54,823 nt of DNA from positions 1-54,823 of the forward strand of contig JAJZLX010000376.1 in assembly GCA_021850555.1 (NCBI GenBank). Direction: 5' to 3'. Origin of the DNA: Pseudomonadota bacterium (lineage in GTDB: Bacteria; Pseudomonadota; Gammaproteobacteria; Steroidobacterales; Steroidobacteraceae). A model generated the notes under the pieces. The model saw nothing but the letters and a program-made list of their open reading frames with translations, had not been told where the DNA came from and searched no databases. The translations under genes and the position numbers were made by a program. Positions 9,501 through 17,768 of this stretch are shown here, piece after piece (position 1 is the stretch's first letter; every line of letters starts with the position of its first letter).

Positions 9501-10231
9501 GGCGTGCGGGCGTAGTAGGGATTGACCGCCTCGCGCGCCTGGAAGAACGTGTCCGGATTGTGCGAGGTACCGCGCAGGACCGGATGCTCCGGCGAGAGCC
9601 CTCGGGAACGATGCGCGCGCACGAGCTGCGGATCGATCATGGCGCGCAGCTGCCGTTGCGAAAGCACGCTGATCTTGTCGATCTGGTGCGAGGTGCGAAA
9701 GCCGTCGAAGAAATGCAGGAAGGGGATGCGCGAGGCGAGCGTCGCGGCCTGTGCGATGAGTGCCGCGTCATGGGCCTCCTGCACCGACGCGGACGAGAGC
9801 AGCGCGAAACCCGTGGCGCGAGCGGCCATCACATCGGAGTGATCGCCGAAGATCGAGAGCGCCTGAGTGGCCAGCGCCCGCGCCGCGACGTGGAACACCG
9901 TGGCGGTGAGCTCACCGGCAATCTTGTACATGTTCGGCAGCATCAGCAGCAGTCCCTGCGATGCGGTGAATGTCGTCGTGAGCGCGCCCGATTGCAGGGC
10001 GCCGTGCACGGCCCCGGCCGCGCCGGCCTCGCTCTGCAGCTCCGCGACGAAGGGCACCCGGCCGAAGAGGTTGGTCACGCCCCCCGCCGCCCACTCGTCG
10101 GCGAGCTCGGCCATCGGCGAGGCGGGTGTAATGGGGTAGATTGCGCAGCCGTCGTTCACCCGATACGCCACGTGCGCGACGGCCGTGTTGCCGTCCATGA
10201 CATCGGTCAACGGCTCCTCATCGGGGCTCAT
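6539..10231 (-). CDS. nifJ: Pyruvate:ferredoxin (flavodoxin) oxidoreductase
   Basis: A 1230-aa single-chain PFOR that interconverts pyruvate + CoA with acetyl-CoA + CO2 through thiamine diphosphate and iron-sulfur clusters. The N-terminal domain has YPITPASPMAELADEW and FTASQGLLLM. Two ferredoxin-type clusters are CVQCGECGFVCP (about residue 698) and CTGCGLCIEACP (about 752). The TPP domain begins CAGCGETPYLKL (about 836) and has NATGCSSIYGG, GGDGWAYDIG and DTEVYSNTGGQ. YSHCIAHG near the C-terminus supplies the last conserved Cys. Nothing seems missing. It overlaps the GltD-like gene upstream by 14 bases and polX downstream, so it sits in the middle of an operon. Confidence 0.95.
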   Translation of the reverse strand: MSPDEEPLTDVMDGNTAVAHVAYRVNDGCAIYPITPASPMAELADEWAAGGVTNLFGRVPFVAELQSEAGAAGAVHGALQSGALTTTFTASQGLLLMLPNMYKIAGELTATVFHVAARALATQALSIFGDHSDVMAARATGFALLSSASVQEAHDAALIAQAATLASRIPFLHFFDGFRTSHQIDKISVLSQRQLRAMIDPQLVRAHRSRGLSPEHPVLRGTSHNPDTFFQAREAVNPYYARTPRIVEEVLARFAGLTGRRYRLFEFDGAQDAERAIVIMGSGAETVRAVAQTLRAQGEKVGVLQVRLYRPFSARHFLSALPASCRRIAVLERTKEPGACGEPLYLDVVATLTEAFSRGERPSLPRVIGGRYGLGSKNFSPAQAKAVFEELRQADPRHGFSVGIEDDVSHCSLEVDREFTLEPEGTVRALFFGLGSDGTVGANKNSAKIIARDRGRFAQAYFVYDSHKAGAQTVSHLRFGSRPIHAPYLIESATFIACHNPLFLGRVEVLREAADGATLLLNTPHGPKEVWSHLPRPLQRRILEKHLRLYVIDASRVAREAGIGAHVNTVLQTCFFAISGILAREEAMRRIKQAIEHSYRGQGEQVVQRNFAAVDRALAALFEVPIPAAETGATAVAPLVPADAPRFVREVTARLMAGRGDELKVSQLPADGTYPTGTAVFEKRNVSDIVAEWIPERCVQCGECGFVCPHSAIRAKYFEESRLQAAPAGFHSVPVNVRGFPSVRFALQFYPEDCTGCGLCIEACPAGTDAAPPADAAPAGEAAKAIRLTAKAPLLAAERANIAFFETLAVNERSQIDFANVRGVQFLQPLFEFSGACAGCGETPYLKLLSQLFGDRAQIANATGCSSIYGGNLPVTPWTKGADGRGPAWSNSLFEDNAEFGLGFRLAADQQLRQASALLRELAAVLGESLVRPILEAPQVRESQLRAQRERVQGLKRALQGLEDERARELLSLADQFVRRSIWIVGGDGWAYDIGSAGLDHVLASGRDVNILVLDTEVYSNTGGQASKATPLGAVARFASAGKRTARRDLALQAIAYGNVYVAQVAMGANPQQTLLAFREAEAYPGTSLILAYSHCIAHGFDLRFGLRQQRLAAASGYWPLFRFNPAMRAAGERPFRLDSRRPAIPFKDYAYRELRYRELTETDPGAAAELLTQAQQVVLEKYRQYEELAIRGGESFHPAQAPPPGFQVPSEVRASSGFVTRGTSTHEHS

Positions 10232-11849
10232 CGATCAACTCGATGGCGTGACAGGGGCAGCTCTCGAAGCACACGGCGCATCCGGTGCAGCGCTCGTAAT
10301 CGACCCGGTACCCGCGCCCGGGCCCGAGCTTCTCGATCGCCCGCTCCGGACAGGCCGCGTGGCAGATGTCGCATTCGTAGCAGTTGCCGCAGGACAGGCA
10401 GCGTTTCGCCTCGCGCACGGCCTGCGGTGGACTCAGTCCCGACAGCACTTCCGAGAAGTCCTCGGTACGCATGTCGGCTGCAAGCTTCGGCTGCACGGAG
10501 CGCAGCGCATCGCTGAACAACGGCAAGTGCAGCATCGAGAAAGTCACGCGCGGCGGCGCAGGCGGCGCAGCGTAAGTCAGTCCACGCAACCAGGCGTCGA
10601 TGTGGCGGGCAGCGCGTTTGCCGTAGCCGACCGCCGCGGTCACGGTGCGCTCGCCGGGCACCAGATCCCCGCCCGCGAAGATGCCGGGGGATCCGGTCAT
10701 CAGGTTGTCCCCCACCTTCACCGTGCCGCCGGCTGTGATTTCGATACCCGGAACCGAAGCGAGAAAGGCGCTCTCGCTCTGTTGACCGACCGCGAGCACC
10801 ACCGCATCGGCCTCGATTCGCTCGAAGCGCCCCGTCGGCTGAGGATGCCCTTCGCCATCGAGCGTCATCTGCTCGACAGTGAGACCGTCGTCGGAGACTT
10901 CCCGGATGGTGGTGAGCCACTTGAAGCGAATCCCCTCCTCCTCGGCTTCCTGGGTCTCGAGCGCGTGGGCGGGCATGTGCGCACGGTCGCGCCGATAGAT
11001 GATGAGCGGATCGGTCGCCCCCAGGCGCTTGAGCGTGCGCGCGGCATCGAGCGCGGTGTTGCCGCCGCCGTAGACGACGACCCGCCGTCCGAGCCGCGGC
11101 CGCTCTCCGACGCTCACGTCCTTCAGAAGCGAGAGCGCATCCACCAGACGGGTGGCATCGCGCGCAGGAATGGCGATGTGCTGCGAGACATGCGCCCCGA
11201 TCGCGATGAAGACGGCATCGAAACAGCCGGCCGCCCTCGCTTGCAGCAGATCCGTGATGCGCTGGCCGAGCACCAGGTCGACGCCGAATGCCGCAAGGCG
11301 CCGCACCTCCTGCTCGAGCACCTCCCGCGGCAGCCGATAGGCGGGTATCCCGAAGCGCATCATGCCCCCGGCCTGGGACTCGGCATCGTGGATCTCGACC
11401 GCATGCCCGAGGCGCGCCAGATGATAGCCGGCGCTGAGACCGGCCGGTCCCGCCCCTACGATGAGCACCCGGCGGCCGCCCGGCGCGGTTTCGCGGGGCA
11501 GCGGCCAGCGCTCTTCAACCGCCTGATCGCCGAGAGAGCGCTCCACCGCGTGGATCGACACCGCGCTCTCGAGCTCGGCGCGATTGCACGCCGGCTCGCA
11601 GGGGTGATAACACACCCGCCCGTGCACGGCCGGCAGCGGATTGTCCCGCACCAGGATTTCCCACGCCTCGCGCGGGCGGCCTGCGGCCGCCATCGCCAAC
11701 CACGCCTGGATGCTCTCGCCCGCCGGGCACGCCTCGTTGCACGGCGGCAGGAAATCCCGGTACAGCGGCCGGCGCGAGCGCACCGGCCCGGTGCCCGGCT
11801 CGGCGAGCAGATCGACATCGGGTGTGAGATCGGGGTGCAGGGCGCTCAT
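10218..11849 (-). CDS. GltD-like NADPH oxidoreductase with extra ferredoxin domain
   Basis: A 543-aa FAD/NAD(P)H iron-sulfur protein of the glutamate synthase small-subunit type. It has an N-terminal cluster region (CNEACPAGES, CYHPCEPACNR) and an FAD motif GAGPAGLSAGYHLARLG. The NADPH motif is GGGNTALDAARTLKRLG. At the C-terminus are two 4Fe-4S clusters, CLSCGNCYECDICHAACP and CTGCAVCFESCPC. No glutamate synthase large subunit is nearby. Instead the gene overlaps nifJ by 14 bases, so it more likely moves electrons between NADPH and the ferredoxin used by PFOR (inference). The ATG at 11849 (MSALHPDLTP) was chosen over a longer open frame because the homologous region starts there. Confidence 0.85.
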   Translation of the reverse strand: MSALHPDLTPDVDLLAEPGTGPVRSRRPLYRDFLPPCNEACPAGESIQAWLAMAAAGRPREAWEILVRDNPLPAVHGRVCYHPCEPACNRAELESAVSIHAVERSLGDQAVEERWPLPRETAPGGRRVLIVGAGPAGLSAGYHLARLGHAVEIHDAESQAGGMMRFGIPAYRLPREVLEQEVRRLAAFGVDLVLGQRITDLLQARAAGCFDAVFIAIGAHVSQHIAIPARDATRLVDALSLLKDVSVGERPRLGRRVVVYGGGNTALDAARTLKRLGATDPLIIYRRDRAHMPAHALETQEAEEEGIRFKWLTTIREVSDDGLTVEQMTLDGEGHPQPTGRFERIEADAVVLAVGQQSESAFLASVPGIEITAGGTVKVGDNLMTGSPGIFAGGDLVPGERTVTAAVGYGKRAARHIDAWLRGLTYAAPPAPPRVTFSMLHLPLFSDALRSVQPKLAADMRTEDFSEVLSGLSPPQAVREAKRCLSCGNCYECDICHAACPERAIEKLGPGRGYRVDYERCTGCAVCFESCPCHAIELIDEPR

Positions 11850-11959
11850 CGCTTGAAAGCTAGAACTCCCCCGCGGGCAGCGTCGTCCGCAGATGTACCT
11901 ATCTGCACTATGCAGTAGTGCGGATTTCGGCAGGCGCGCCATCACAGTAGCGTCGTGTC
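11850..11959. promoter_or_regulatory. Divergent promoter region between the GltD/nifJ operon and osmC-like gene
   Basis: 110 bases between two outward-facing genes. Purine-rich GGGGGAG lies upstream of the leftward start. The segment CTATCTGCACTATGCAGTAGTG contains an imperfect inverted repeat (CTGCACTATGCAG, about 11904-11916) that could be a regulator site. No assignment is possible. Confidence 0.4.
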
Positions 11960-12412
11960 ATGAAACCCTATCCCCATCGCTACATCGTTTCCGCCGCGGG
12001 CCGAACAGAGGGCGACGTGACGCTCACCTCCCCGTCCCTGCCGCCCATCGCCTCGGCGGCACCGCCCGAGTTCGACGGTCCGACGGGCCTGTGGAGCCCG
12101 GAGACCCTGCTCACCGCCGCGGTCGCCAATTGCCTCATTCTCACGTTTCGCGCGGTGGCGAGAGCTTCGCATTTCGAGTGGCTCACGCTCGAGTGCTGGA
12201 CCGAAGGCGTGCTCGATCGCATCGAAGGCGTCACACAGTTCGCGAGCTTCGCCACGGTTGCGCGCCTGAGCGTCCCCGCCGGCGCGAGCGAGGAGAAGGC
12301 ACGGAAACTGCTCGAGAAAGCCGAGCGCGACTGCCTCGTGACCAACTCGTTGCGCGGCACGCGCACGATGCAGATCGAAGTGACGCACGCCCGCGCGGCA
12401 CAGCGGGCATGA
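11960..12412 (+). CDS. OsmC/Ohr-family protein
   Basis: A 150-aa OsmC-like protein. The family reduces organic or lipid hydroperoxides with two cysteines. The sequence has GDVTLTSPSLPPI, then PEFDGPTGLWSPETLLTAAVANC with the first Cys, and a second Cys in KAERDCLVTNSL, matching the spacing of the OsmC catalytic pair. The C-terminal strand is GTRTMQIEV. It precedes ppsA by 39 bases on the same strand and is probably cotranscribed. Assignment to a particular OsmC/Ohr subgroup is uncertain. Confidence 0.82.
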   Translation: MKPYPHRYIVSAAGRTEGDVTLTSPSLPPIASAAPPEFDGPTGLWSPETLLTAAVANCLILTFRAVARASHFEWLTLECWTEGVLDRIEGVTQFASFATVARLSVPAGASEEKARKLLEKAERDCLVTNSLRGTRTMQIEVTHARAAQRA

Positions 12413-12451
12413 GCACCGCCGGCCCGCCGCGGCGCAACAGGAGAAGCCACG

Positions 12452-14869
12452 ATGCCGACCCAGAGACGCTACATCCGCCTCTTCGAGGAGATCACCGCCG
12501 CGGACGTGGCGTTCGTCGGGGGTAAGACCGCCTCCCTGGGTGAGATGTACGGCGCCCTGCGGCCTCGCGGCGTTCCGATCCCCAACGGGTTTGCCATCAC
12601 CGCCGAGGCCTACCGGGCTGTGCTCGATGTGGCGAAAGCCTGGGGGCCGTTGCGCACGGCGCTCGAGGGGGTGCGCATCGATGACGCGCAGGATCTCGCC
12701 CGGCGCGGACAGGCGGCCCGGGAGATCGTCTACGGGGCGGGACTACCGGATGCGCTGAAGCAAGAGATCCTCTCAGCCTACGCGGACCTGCAGCGCGAGT
12801 ACGGGCCGCAGGTGAGCCTGGCCGTGCGCAGCTCCGCGACCGCCGAGGATCTGCCGACGGCGAGCTTCGCAGGCCAACAGGACTCATTTCTCAACGTGCG
12901 CGGGGCGGAAAAGCTCCTCGATGCGTGCAAACGTTGCTTCGCCAGCCTGTTCACGGATCGCGCCATTCACTATCGTTGCGACAACGGATTCGACCACTTC
13001 AAGGTCGCCTTGTCGATCGCGGTGCAGAAGATGGTGCGCTCGGACCTCGCCTCGAGCGGCGTCATGTTCACGATCGACACCGAGAGCGGCTTTCGCGACG
13101 TGGTGCTGATCACAGGCAGCGTCGGGCTCGGGGAGAACATCGTGCAGGGCACGGTGGAGCCCGATGAGTGGATGGTGTTCAAGCCGACGTTTGCGCAGGG
13201 ACATCGCGCGGTGCTGCGCCGCTCGATGGGCAGCAAGAAGCTGAAAATGGTCTACGCGGAAGGCGGCACGCGCGAGGCGACCCGCAACGTGCCGACTCCG
13301 CAGACCGAGCGCGAGCGCTACTGCCTCACCGACGAGGATGTGCTGGTGCTCGCCGGCTATGCGATCGAGATCGAGCGCCACTACAGCGAGCGCTCGCACC
13401 AGCCGATGCCGATGGACATCGAGTGGGCGAAGGACGGAACCGACGGCAGACTCTACGTCGTACAGGCGCGCCCGGAGACGAGCGCTTCGCGCAAGAACGG
13501 CACCGTGCTCGAGGAATACCTCATCTCCCCCACGGTGGAGCCGTTGGCGAGCGGCCGGGCCGTGGGCAGCCACATCGCCACCGGCGCGGTGCGCCTCATC
13601 GCCAACAGCGCGCAGATCGGGCAATTCCGCCCCGGGGAGGTGCTGGTGACCGACAGTACCACGCCCGACTGGGAGCCCATCATGCGTGAGGCCGCGGCCA
13701 TCGTCACCAACCGCGGCGGACGCACCTGTCATGCCGCGATCGTCGCGCGGGAATTCGGCATCCCCGCGATCGTCGGCACGGAGAACGCCACCGAGCGCCT
13801 GAGCACCGGAGAGGTGGTGACCGTCTCCTGCGCCGAAGGAGACACGGGCAAGGTCTACCCCGGCAAAGTGCCGTTCGAGGTGCGCCGCACCGATCTGGCG
13901 GGGATCGAGCGGCCGCGGACGAAGATCATGCTGATCCTCGCCAACCCCGAGCTCGCCTTTCGGATGAGCTTCCTGCCGAATGACGGGGTGGGACTCGCGC
14001 GCATGGAGTTCATCATCACCGAGTACATCAAAGCCCACCCCATGGCGCTGCTGCATCCGCAGCGGGTCAACGACGAGGACGAGCGCGCCCGGCTCGCCGG
14101 GCTCACCCGCGGCTACGCGAGACCCGAGGATTTCTTCATCGAGCGCCTGGCCGAAGGCATCGGCACGATCGCCGCGGCGTTCCATCCGAAACCGGTCATC
14201 GTGCGCATGTCGGACTTCAAGACCAACGAGTACGCCGGACTTCTCGGTGGGCGCTGGTTCGAGCCGAAGGAAGACAACCCCATGCTCGGCTTCCGCGGCG
14301 CCTCGCGCTATACGCACCCGGCGTATGCGGAGGGCTTTGCGCTCGAATGCGCGGCGATGAAGCGGGCCCGGGAAGTGCTGGGGCTCACCAACGTGAAGCT
14401 GATGATCCCTTTCTGCCGGCGCCTCGGGGAAGGCGAGGCCGTCGTCAATCGCATGGCGGAGTTGGGCCTCGTGCGCGGCCGGGACGGCCTCGAGATCTAC
14501 GTCATGTGCGAGATCCCGAACAACGTGCTGCTGATCGACGAGTTCAGCCGCATCTTCGACGGGTTCTCGATCGGCTCGAACGACCTCACCCAGCTCACCC
14601 TCGGGGTGGATCGGGACTCGGCGCTCGTCGCCTTCGAGTTCGACGAGCGCGACCCGGGCGTGCGGCGCATGCTGAGGCTTGCAGTCGAGGGCAGCCGGCG
14701 CAACGGGCGCCACTCCGGCATATGCGGCCAGGCGCCCTCCGACTACCCCGAGCTTGCCGCCGAGCTGGTGCGGCTCGGCATCGACTCGATCAGCTTGAAT
14801 CCCGACGTGATCATCAAAACGACGCTCAACGTCCTCGAGCTCGAGAAAGAGCTGGCACGCGGCCGCTGA
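12452..14869 (+). CDS. ppsA: Phosphoenolpyruvate synthase
   Basis: An 805-aa PEP synthase (pyruvate + ATP + water to PEP + AMP + phosphate), about the length of E. coli PpsA. The ATP-grasp domain shows VGGKTASLGEMY at the N-terminus and AVRSSATAEDLPTASFAGQQ at 125-144. The swivelling domain has the phospho-His loop TNRGGRTCHAAIVARE with His427. The PEP/pyruvate barrel includes GICGQAPSDYPEL and SISLNPD near the end. AGGAG is eight bases before the ATG. It faces away from the nifJ operon: PFOR run in reverse plus PpsA would give acetyl-CoA to PEP, although the direction of PFOR in this host is unknown. Confidence 0.93.
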   Translation: MPTQRRYIRLFEEITAADVAFVGGKTASLGEMYGALRPRGVPIPNGFAITAEAYRAVLDVAKAWGPLRTALEGVRIDDAQDLARRGQAAREIVYGAGLPDALKQEILSAYADLQREYGPQVSLAVRSSATAEDLPTASFAGQQDSFLNVRGAEKLLDACKRCFASLFTDRAIHYRCDNGFDHFKVALSIAVQKMVRSDLASSGVMFTIDTESGFRDVVLITGSVGLGENIVQGTVEPDEWMVFKPTFAQGHRAVLRRSMGSKKLKMVYAEGGTREATRNVPTPQTERERYCLTDEDVLVLAGYAIEIERHYSERSHQPMPMDIEWAKDGTDGRLYVVQARPETSASRKNGTVLEEYLISPTVEPLASGRAVGSHIATGAVRLIANSAQIGQFRPGEVLVTDSTTPDWEPIMREAAAIVTNRGGRTCHAAIVAREFGIPAIVGTENATERLSTGEVVTVSCAEGDTGKVYPGKVPFEVRRTDLAGIERPRTKIMLILANPELAFRMSFLPNDGVGLARMEFIITEYIKAHPMALLHPQRVNDEDERARLAGLTRGYARPEDFFIERLAEGIGTIAAAFHPKPVIVRMSDFKTNEYAGLLGGRWFEPKEDNPMLGFRGASRYTHPAYAEGFALECAAMKRAREVLGLTNVKLMIPFCRRLGEGEAVVNRMAELGLVRGRDGLEIYVMCEIPNNVLLIDEFSRIFDGFSIGSNDLTQLTLGVDRDSALVAFEFDERDPGVRRMLRLAVEGSRRNGRHSGICGQAPSDYPELAAELVRLGIDSISLNPDVIIKTTLNVLELEKELARGR

Positions 14870-14984
14870 GCGTTGCCGCCGGCGATCGCCGCGTGAATGT
14901 GATGCCTCGGCAACAGGATGGGGGCCAAGGAGCGGCGCGGACACCAGTGCCAGCGGCCCTGGCGCCCGTCAGCGCGGACCCGCC

Positions 14985-15110
14985 GCCGCGCTGCCCGGGG
15001 TTGATCGCACCGGCGCGCACGAACACCGGTGTCTGGCCGACCGGGAAGCGAAAGGTCGTGAACCGGGCTGGCGCGGTCGTCGGCCGGGAGATTGCCGGTG
15101 CGCCGGACAC
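14985..15110 (-). pseudogene. Possible relict of a glycoside hydrolase C-terminal region
   Basis: On the minus strand one frame reads TTFRFPVGQTPVFVRAGAIN and before it SGAPAISRPTTAPARF. The core PVFVRAGAI is the motif that closes the catalytic region of GH31 alpha-xylosidases/glucosidases (usually xPVFVRAGAIIP). Downstream of NPG the frame loses all family likeness, and no long upstream GH31 frame exists. If real, it is the decayed edge of a hemicellulase gene at the margin of the xylan locus. A chance match in GC-rich DNA is a serious alternative. Confidence 0.3.
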
Positions 15111-15253
15111 GCCGCGACACCGGAAGTCTCACGCCGCAGACTCATGCGTCGCAGGCACAACCTCGTCCTGCTTACTCGAGACCGTTGCACTCCCGCGCCC
15201 GACAAGGCACCGGGAATCGGACTCATCGCCGTGTCAGGACTTGCAGCCGGGAA

Positions 15254-15269
15254 ATGACATCGTTACCAT
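15254..15269. promoter_or_regulatory. LacI-type operator upstream of HAD gene
   Basis: ATGACATCGTTACCAT, a CG-centred imperfect palindrome, about 80 bases before the HAD start at 15349. The right half GTTACCAT is a perfect match to the shared pattern; the left half has GACA in place of GGTA. It is the leftmost copy found in the window. Confidence 0.65.
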
Positions 15270-15348
15270 GCCGTCGATGTCATCCGCTTGCCGCAAGCGT
15301 GCCGGAGGATAATCGGCGCGCTCTGCCACCCGCGCGACGAGAGGAGCC

Positions 15349-16029
15349 ATGAGCCGCAGCACCGATGTCAGTTTTCTGTTCGATCTCGATGGCACGCTGG
15401 TCGACAGCGTGTATCAGCATGTGCTCGCCTGGCAACAGGCGCTGCACGCCGCCGGCATCGAGCTCTCGGTGTGGCGCATCCACCGGCGCATCGGCATGAG
15501 CGGCGGTTTGTTCACGGAGATGCTGCTGCGGGAGGTGAAAGCCGAGATCACCCCAGACCTTCTCGAGACGCTGCAGCGCCGCCATGCCGAAGCGTACGCG
15601 AGCCTGGTGCAATGGGTGAGGCCCCTGCCCGGGGCAAAGGAGTTGCTTGCCTACCTCACCCGGGCGCGCATCCCCTGGGCGATCGCGACCAGCGGCCGGA
15701 TGGGCTCGGCGAAATACAATCTCCAGGCCCTGGGGATCGATCCCGCACAGACGGTCGTGATTACGCGCGATGACGTTCGCCATGCCAAGCCCGACCCGGA
15801 TTTGTTTCTGGCGGCGGCCGAGCGGCTGGGCGTCGATATCCATTCCGCCGCCATCGTCGGGGACAGCATCTGGGACATTCTAGCGGCGCGGCGCGCACAC
15901 GGGCTCGGAGTCGGACTGCTCTCCGGCGGATATGGCCAGGATGAGCTCGAGCGCTCCGGCGCGATACGGGTGTACGAGGATCCCGCGGATCTGCTGCGGC
16001 ACATCGATGAGGTCGGCGGACGACCGTGA
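15349..16029 (+). CDS. HAD-superfamily sugar-phosphate phosphatase/phosphoglucomutase-like
   Basis: A 226-aa haloacid-dehalogenase-type hydrolase. Motif I is FDLDGTLVDS with Asp12 and Asp14, motif II is ATSGRMGSA, the Lys motif is AKPDPDLF, and the acidic motif IV is VGDSIWDILAA. A helical cap lies between motifs I and II, as in beta-phosphoglucomutase and phosphoglycolate phosphatase. The cap lacks features that would fix the substrate. GAGGAG precedes the ATG closely. An operator shared with the xylan genes lies upstream, so a role in clearing or isomerising a sugar phosphate during xylan growth is plausible. Confidence 0.8.
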   Translation: MSRSTDVSFLFDLDGTLVDSVYQHVLAWQQALHAAGIELSVWRIHRRIGMSGGLFTEMLLREVKAEITPDLLETLQRRHAEAYASLVQWVRPLPGAKELLAYLTRARIPWAIATSGRMGSAKYNLQALGIDPAQTVVITRDDVRHAKPDPDLFLAAAERLGVDIHSAAIVGDSIWDILAARRAHGLGVGLLSGGYGQDELERSGAIRVYEDPADLLRHIDEVGGRP

Positions 16030-16073
16030 GCCCCGGGGCCGATCGCGGCGCAGGCGCCCATCGTGCGCCAGCC

Positions 16074-17603
16074 TCACACCGGCACGTAGTCGACTTCGGT
16101 CATCATACCGTCCATCAGGTGGATGATATTGTGACAGTGCAACACCCAACGTCCCGGGGGTGAGTCGGCGAGGAAGCGCCACGTGCTCGTGCCGCCGGCG
16201 GGCACCAGCGTCGTGTCCTTCGGAAGAGGATACTGCAGACGCAGCCCGGATTGCTCCACCAGCTCGAACACGTGCCCGTGCAGGTGCATCGGATGATCCA
16301 TGTCGGTCGGATTCTTGAAATGGATCAGCACGCGATCGCCGTGACGCACGTCGATTTTGGGCGTGTTCGGCCAGATCCGCCCGTCGATCGTCCAATGCCG
16401 GTGGCCCGGCTCTCCGCCGCCGAGCAGCAGGGTCTTGCGCACATTCGCAGGACCATACGGATCGTGCGCATCGGGCGGCAGAGGCATGCCGGCGCCCGCC
16501 AACCGATACGTGAACAGCTCCGCGCCCTCGAGTGAAGGCGCAGGCGCCTCGGGGACACGGTTGGCGGCATCGGCCGTGCGGATCAGTACCGACTGGCGGT
16601 GATCGTGCGTATCGCCCATCAGGCTCGTCAGCAGCCAGGCGCCCGGGCGGGTCACCTCGAACCAGGCGTCGTAGCGCTCCGCAACCCCGATGCGCAGCGC
16701 ATCGACCGTCACGGCGCGCAGCATGGGATTGCCGTCGCTGTGCGTGACACGCAGCCTGTGCCCGCCCAGCCGTACGTAGTGCGTGAGGGTGGGGCTCGCG
16801 TTGAGAATCCGCAGCCTCACGGTCTGTCCAACCTTGACGATGATCGGGCGTGTGTGTGGATAGGCCGCACCGCTCACGCAATGCGACAAGTAAGACACCG
16901 AATCGCCCATGGACATCGGCTTCATGGTCCGGGCCATTGCGCCCATGTGGCCCATATCAGCCATGGCGCCCATCGGGTGCATCGCAGGCGCGGCCGGCAA
17001 GGCGTGCATGCCGTTGGCATTCAGCCCCGGCGGCACATCCATCATCGCATCGCTCTTGCCGGCGATCGCCGCCCAGAAGGTGCGCATGTCCGGCACGTCG
17101 TGCAGCACCAGGACGACCTCCACATCGGCGCGAGGATCGCGCGGGTCCTCGACCAGAAATGCGCCGAACAGGCCGAGTGCCGCCTGATCGCCCACGTGGG
17201 AGTGATACCAGCGAAACCCGGGAGGGTCGGGCTTGAAGGTATAGGTGAACTCCCCGCCATCGGGCACTGGCGCCTGGGTGACGTACGGCACGCCGTCCAT
17301 GTCGTTAGGCAGGATCATGCCGTGCCAGTGGATGGTGCTCAGTCCGCCCGTGCGATTCAGATACCGCGCGCGGAAGGTCTGTCCGTACCGTACCCGCAGC
17401 AGTGGACCGGGCACCCGGCCGTTGTACGCCAGGCCGGTGAATCGCGCGCCGCTTGCCGCGGGGTAACGATACGGACGGGCCTCGAGCGTCACTTCGACCA
17501 TGTCGCGGTCGGCGGCCCGCGCGCTCATCGGCGGCAGCAGCATCCAGCTCATCGCCGCACTGCCGACTGTGAGGGAACGGTGCAGGAATTCTCGACGGCG
17601 CAT
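16074..17603 (-). CDS. Tat-exported multicopper oxidase (CopA/CueO-like)
   Basis: A 509-aa periplasmic copper oxidase. The N-terminus RRREFLHRSL followed by a hydrophobic stretch and ARA is a twin-arginine signal. The copper ligands are HWHG (92-95), HSH (134-136), HPMHLHGH (about 430) and HCHNIIHLM (about 487), so the trinuclear and type 1 sites look complete. Residues about 199-232 form a Met-rich loop (MHPMGAMADMGHMGAM...) as in CueO and CopA, which bind Cu(I). The likely job is Cu(I) oxidation and copper tolerance; phenol or lignin oxidation is possible but not shown. It is convergent with the HAD gene. Confidence 0.88.
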   Translation of the reverse strand: MRRREFLHRSLTVGSAAMSWMLLPPMSARAADRDMVEVTLEARPYRYPAASGARFTGLAYNGRVPGPLLRVRYGQTFRARYLNRTGGLSTIHWHGMILPNDMDGVPYVTQAPVPDGGEFTYTFKPDPPGFRWYHSHVGDQAALGLFGAFLVEDPRDPRADVEVVLVLHDVPDMRTFWAAIAGKSDAMMDVPPGLNANGMHALPAAPAMHPMGAMADMGHMGAMARTMKPMSMGDSVSYLSHCVSGAAYPHTRPIIVKVGQTVRLRILNASPTLTHYVRLGGHRLRVTHSDGNPMLRAVTVDALRIGVAERYDAWFEVTRPGAWLLTSLMGDTHDHRQSVLIRTADAANRVPEAPAPSLEGAELFTYRLAGAGMPLPPDAHDPYGPANVRKTLLLGGGEPGHRHWTIDGRIWPNTPKIDVRHGDRVLIHFKNPTDMDHPMHLHGHVFELVEQSGLRLQYPLPKDTTLVPAGGTSTWRFLADSPPGRWVLHCHNIIHLMDGMMTEVDYVPV

Positions 17604-17700
17604 GGGTCAGCCTCCCGGATGAGTCAAGCCCGAAAGCGCACAGTCTAGCGCCGACAAGCCCTCCGCCGGGCGGTCATTATGTCAGCCGCGACCCTCTCCC

Positions 17701-17748
17701 CCCACAAAGGGGTGCCGGGCGTGGCCCACAAAGGGGTGTTGGGCGTGC
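17701..17748. repeat. Two-copy 24-bp direct tandem repeat
   Basis: Two adjacent 24-base units, 17701-17724 and 17725-17748, share the core CCCACAAAGGGGTG and differ at only three positions. They lie just downstream of the leftward xylE stop and before the multicopper oxidase promoter. Function is unknown; it may be a slipped duplication. Confidence 0.85.
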
Positions 17749-17768
17749 CCGTCGCAACGCCTGCGCGG

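Larger units (their letters stand above)
14870..15348. other. 479-base intergenic region with operator and possible relict
   Basis: No intact gene is visible here. The left half contains, on the minus strand, a short stretch that resembles the end of a GH31-type glycoside hydrolase (see the pseudogene entry). The right half contains a 16-bp operator-like palindrome at 15254-15269 and GAGGAG before the HAD gene. The other open frames on both strands have no family likeness. Confidence 0.5.

Noticed and set aside
6545..10516. Very long plus-strand open frame (over 1300 codons) opposite nifJ
   Set aside because: It is the antisense shadow of nifJ, whose motifs are complete; the opposite frame has no recognisable domain.
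16030..16073. GGCGCA...TGCGCC inverted repeat as terminator between HAD and multicopper oxidase
   Set aside because: Only six paired bases with an 11-base loop and no T-run; too weak to call.
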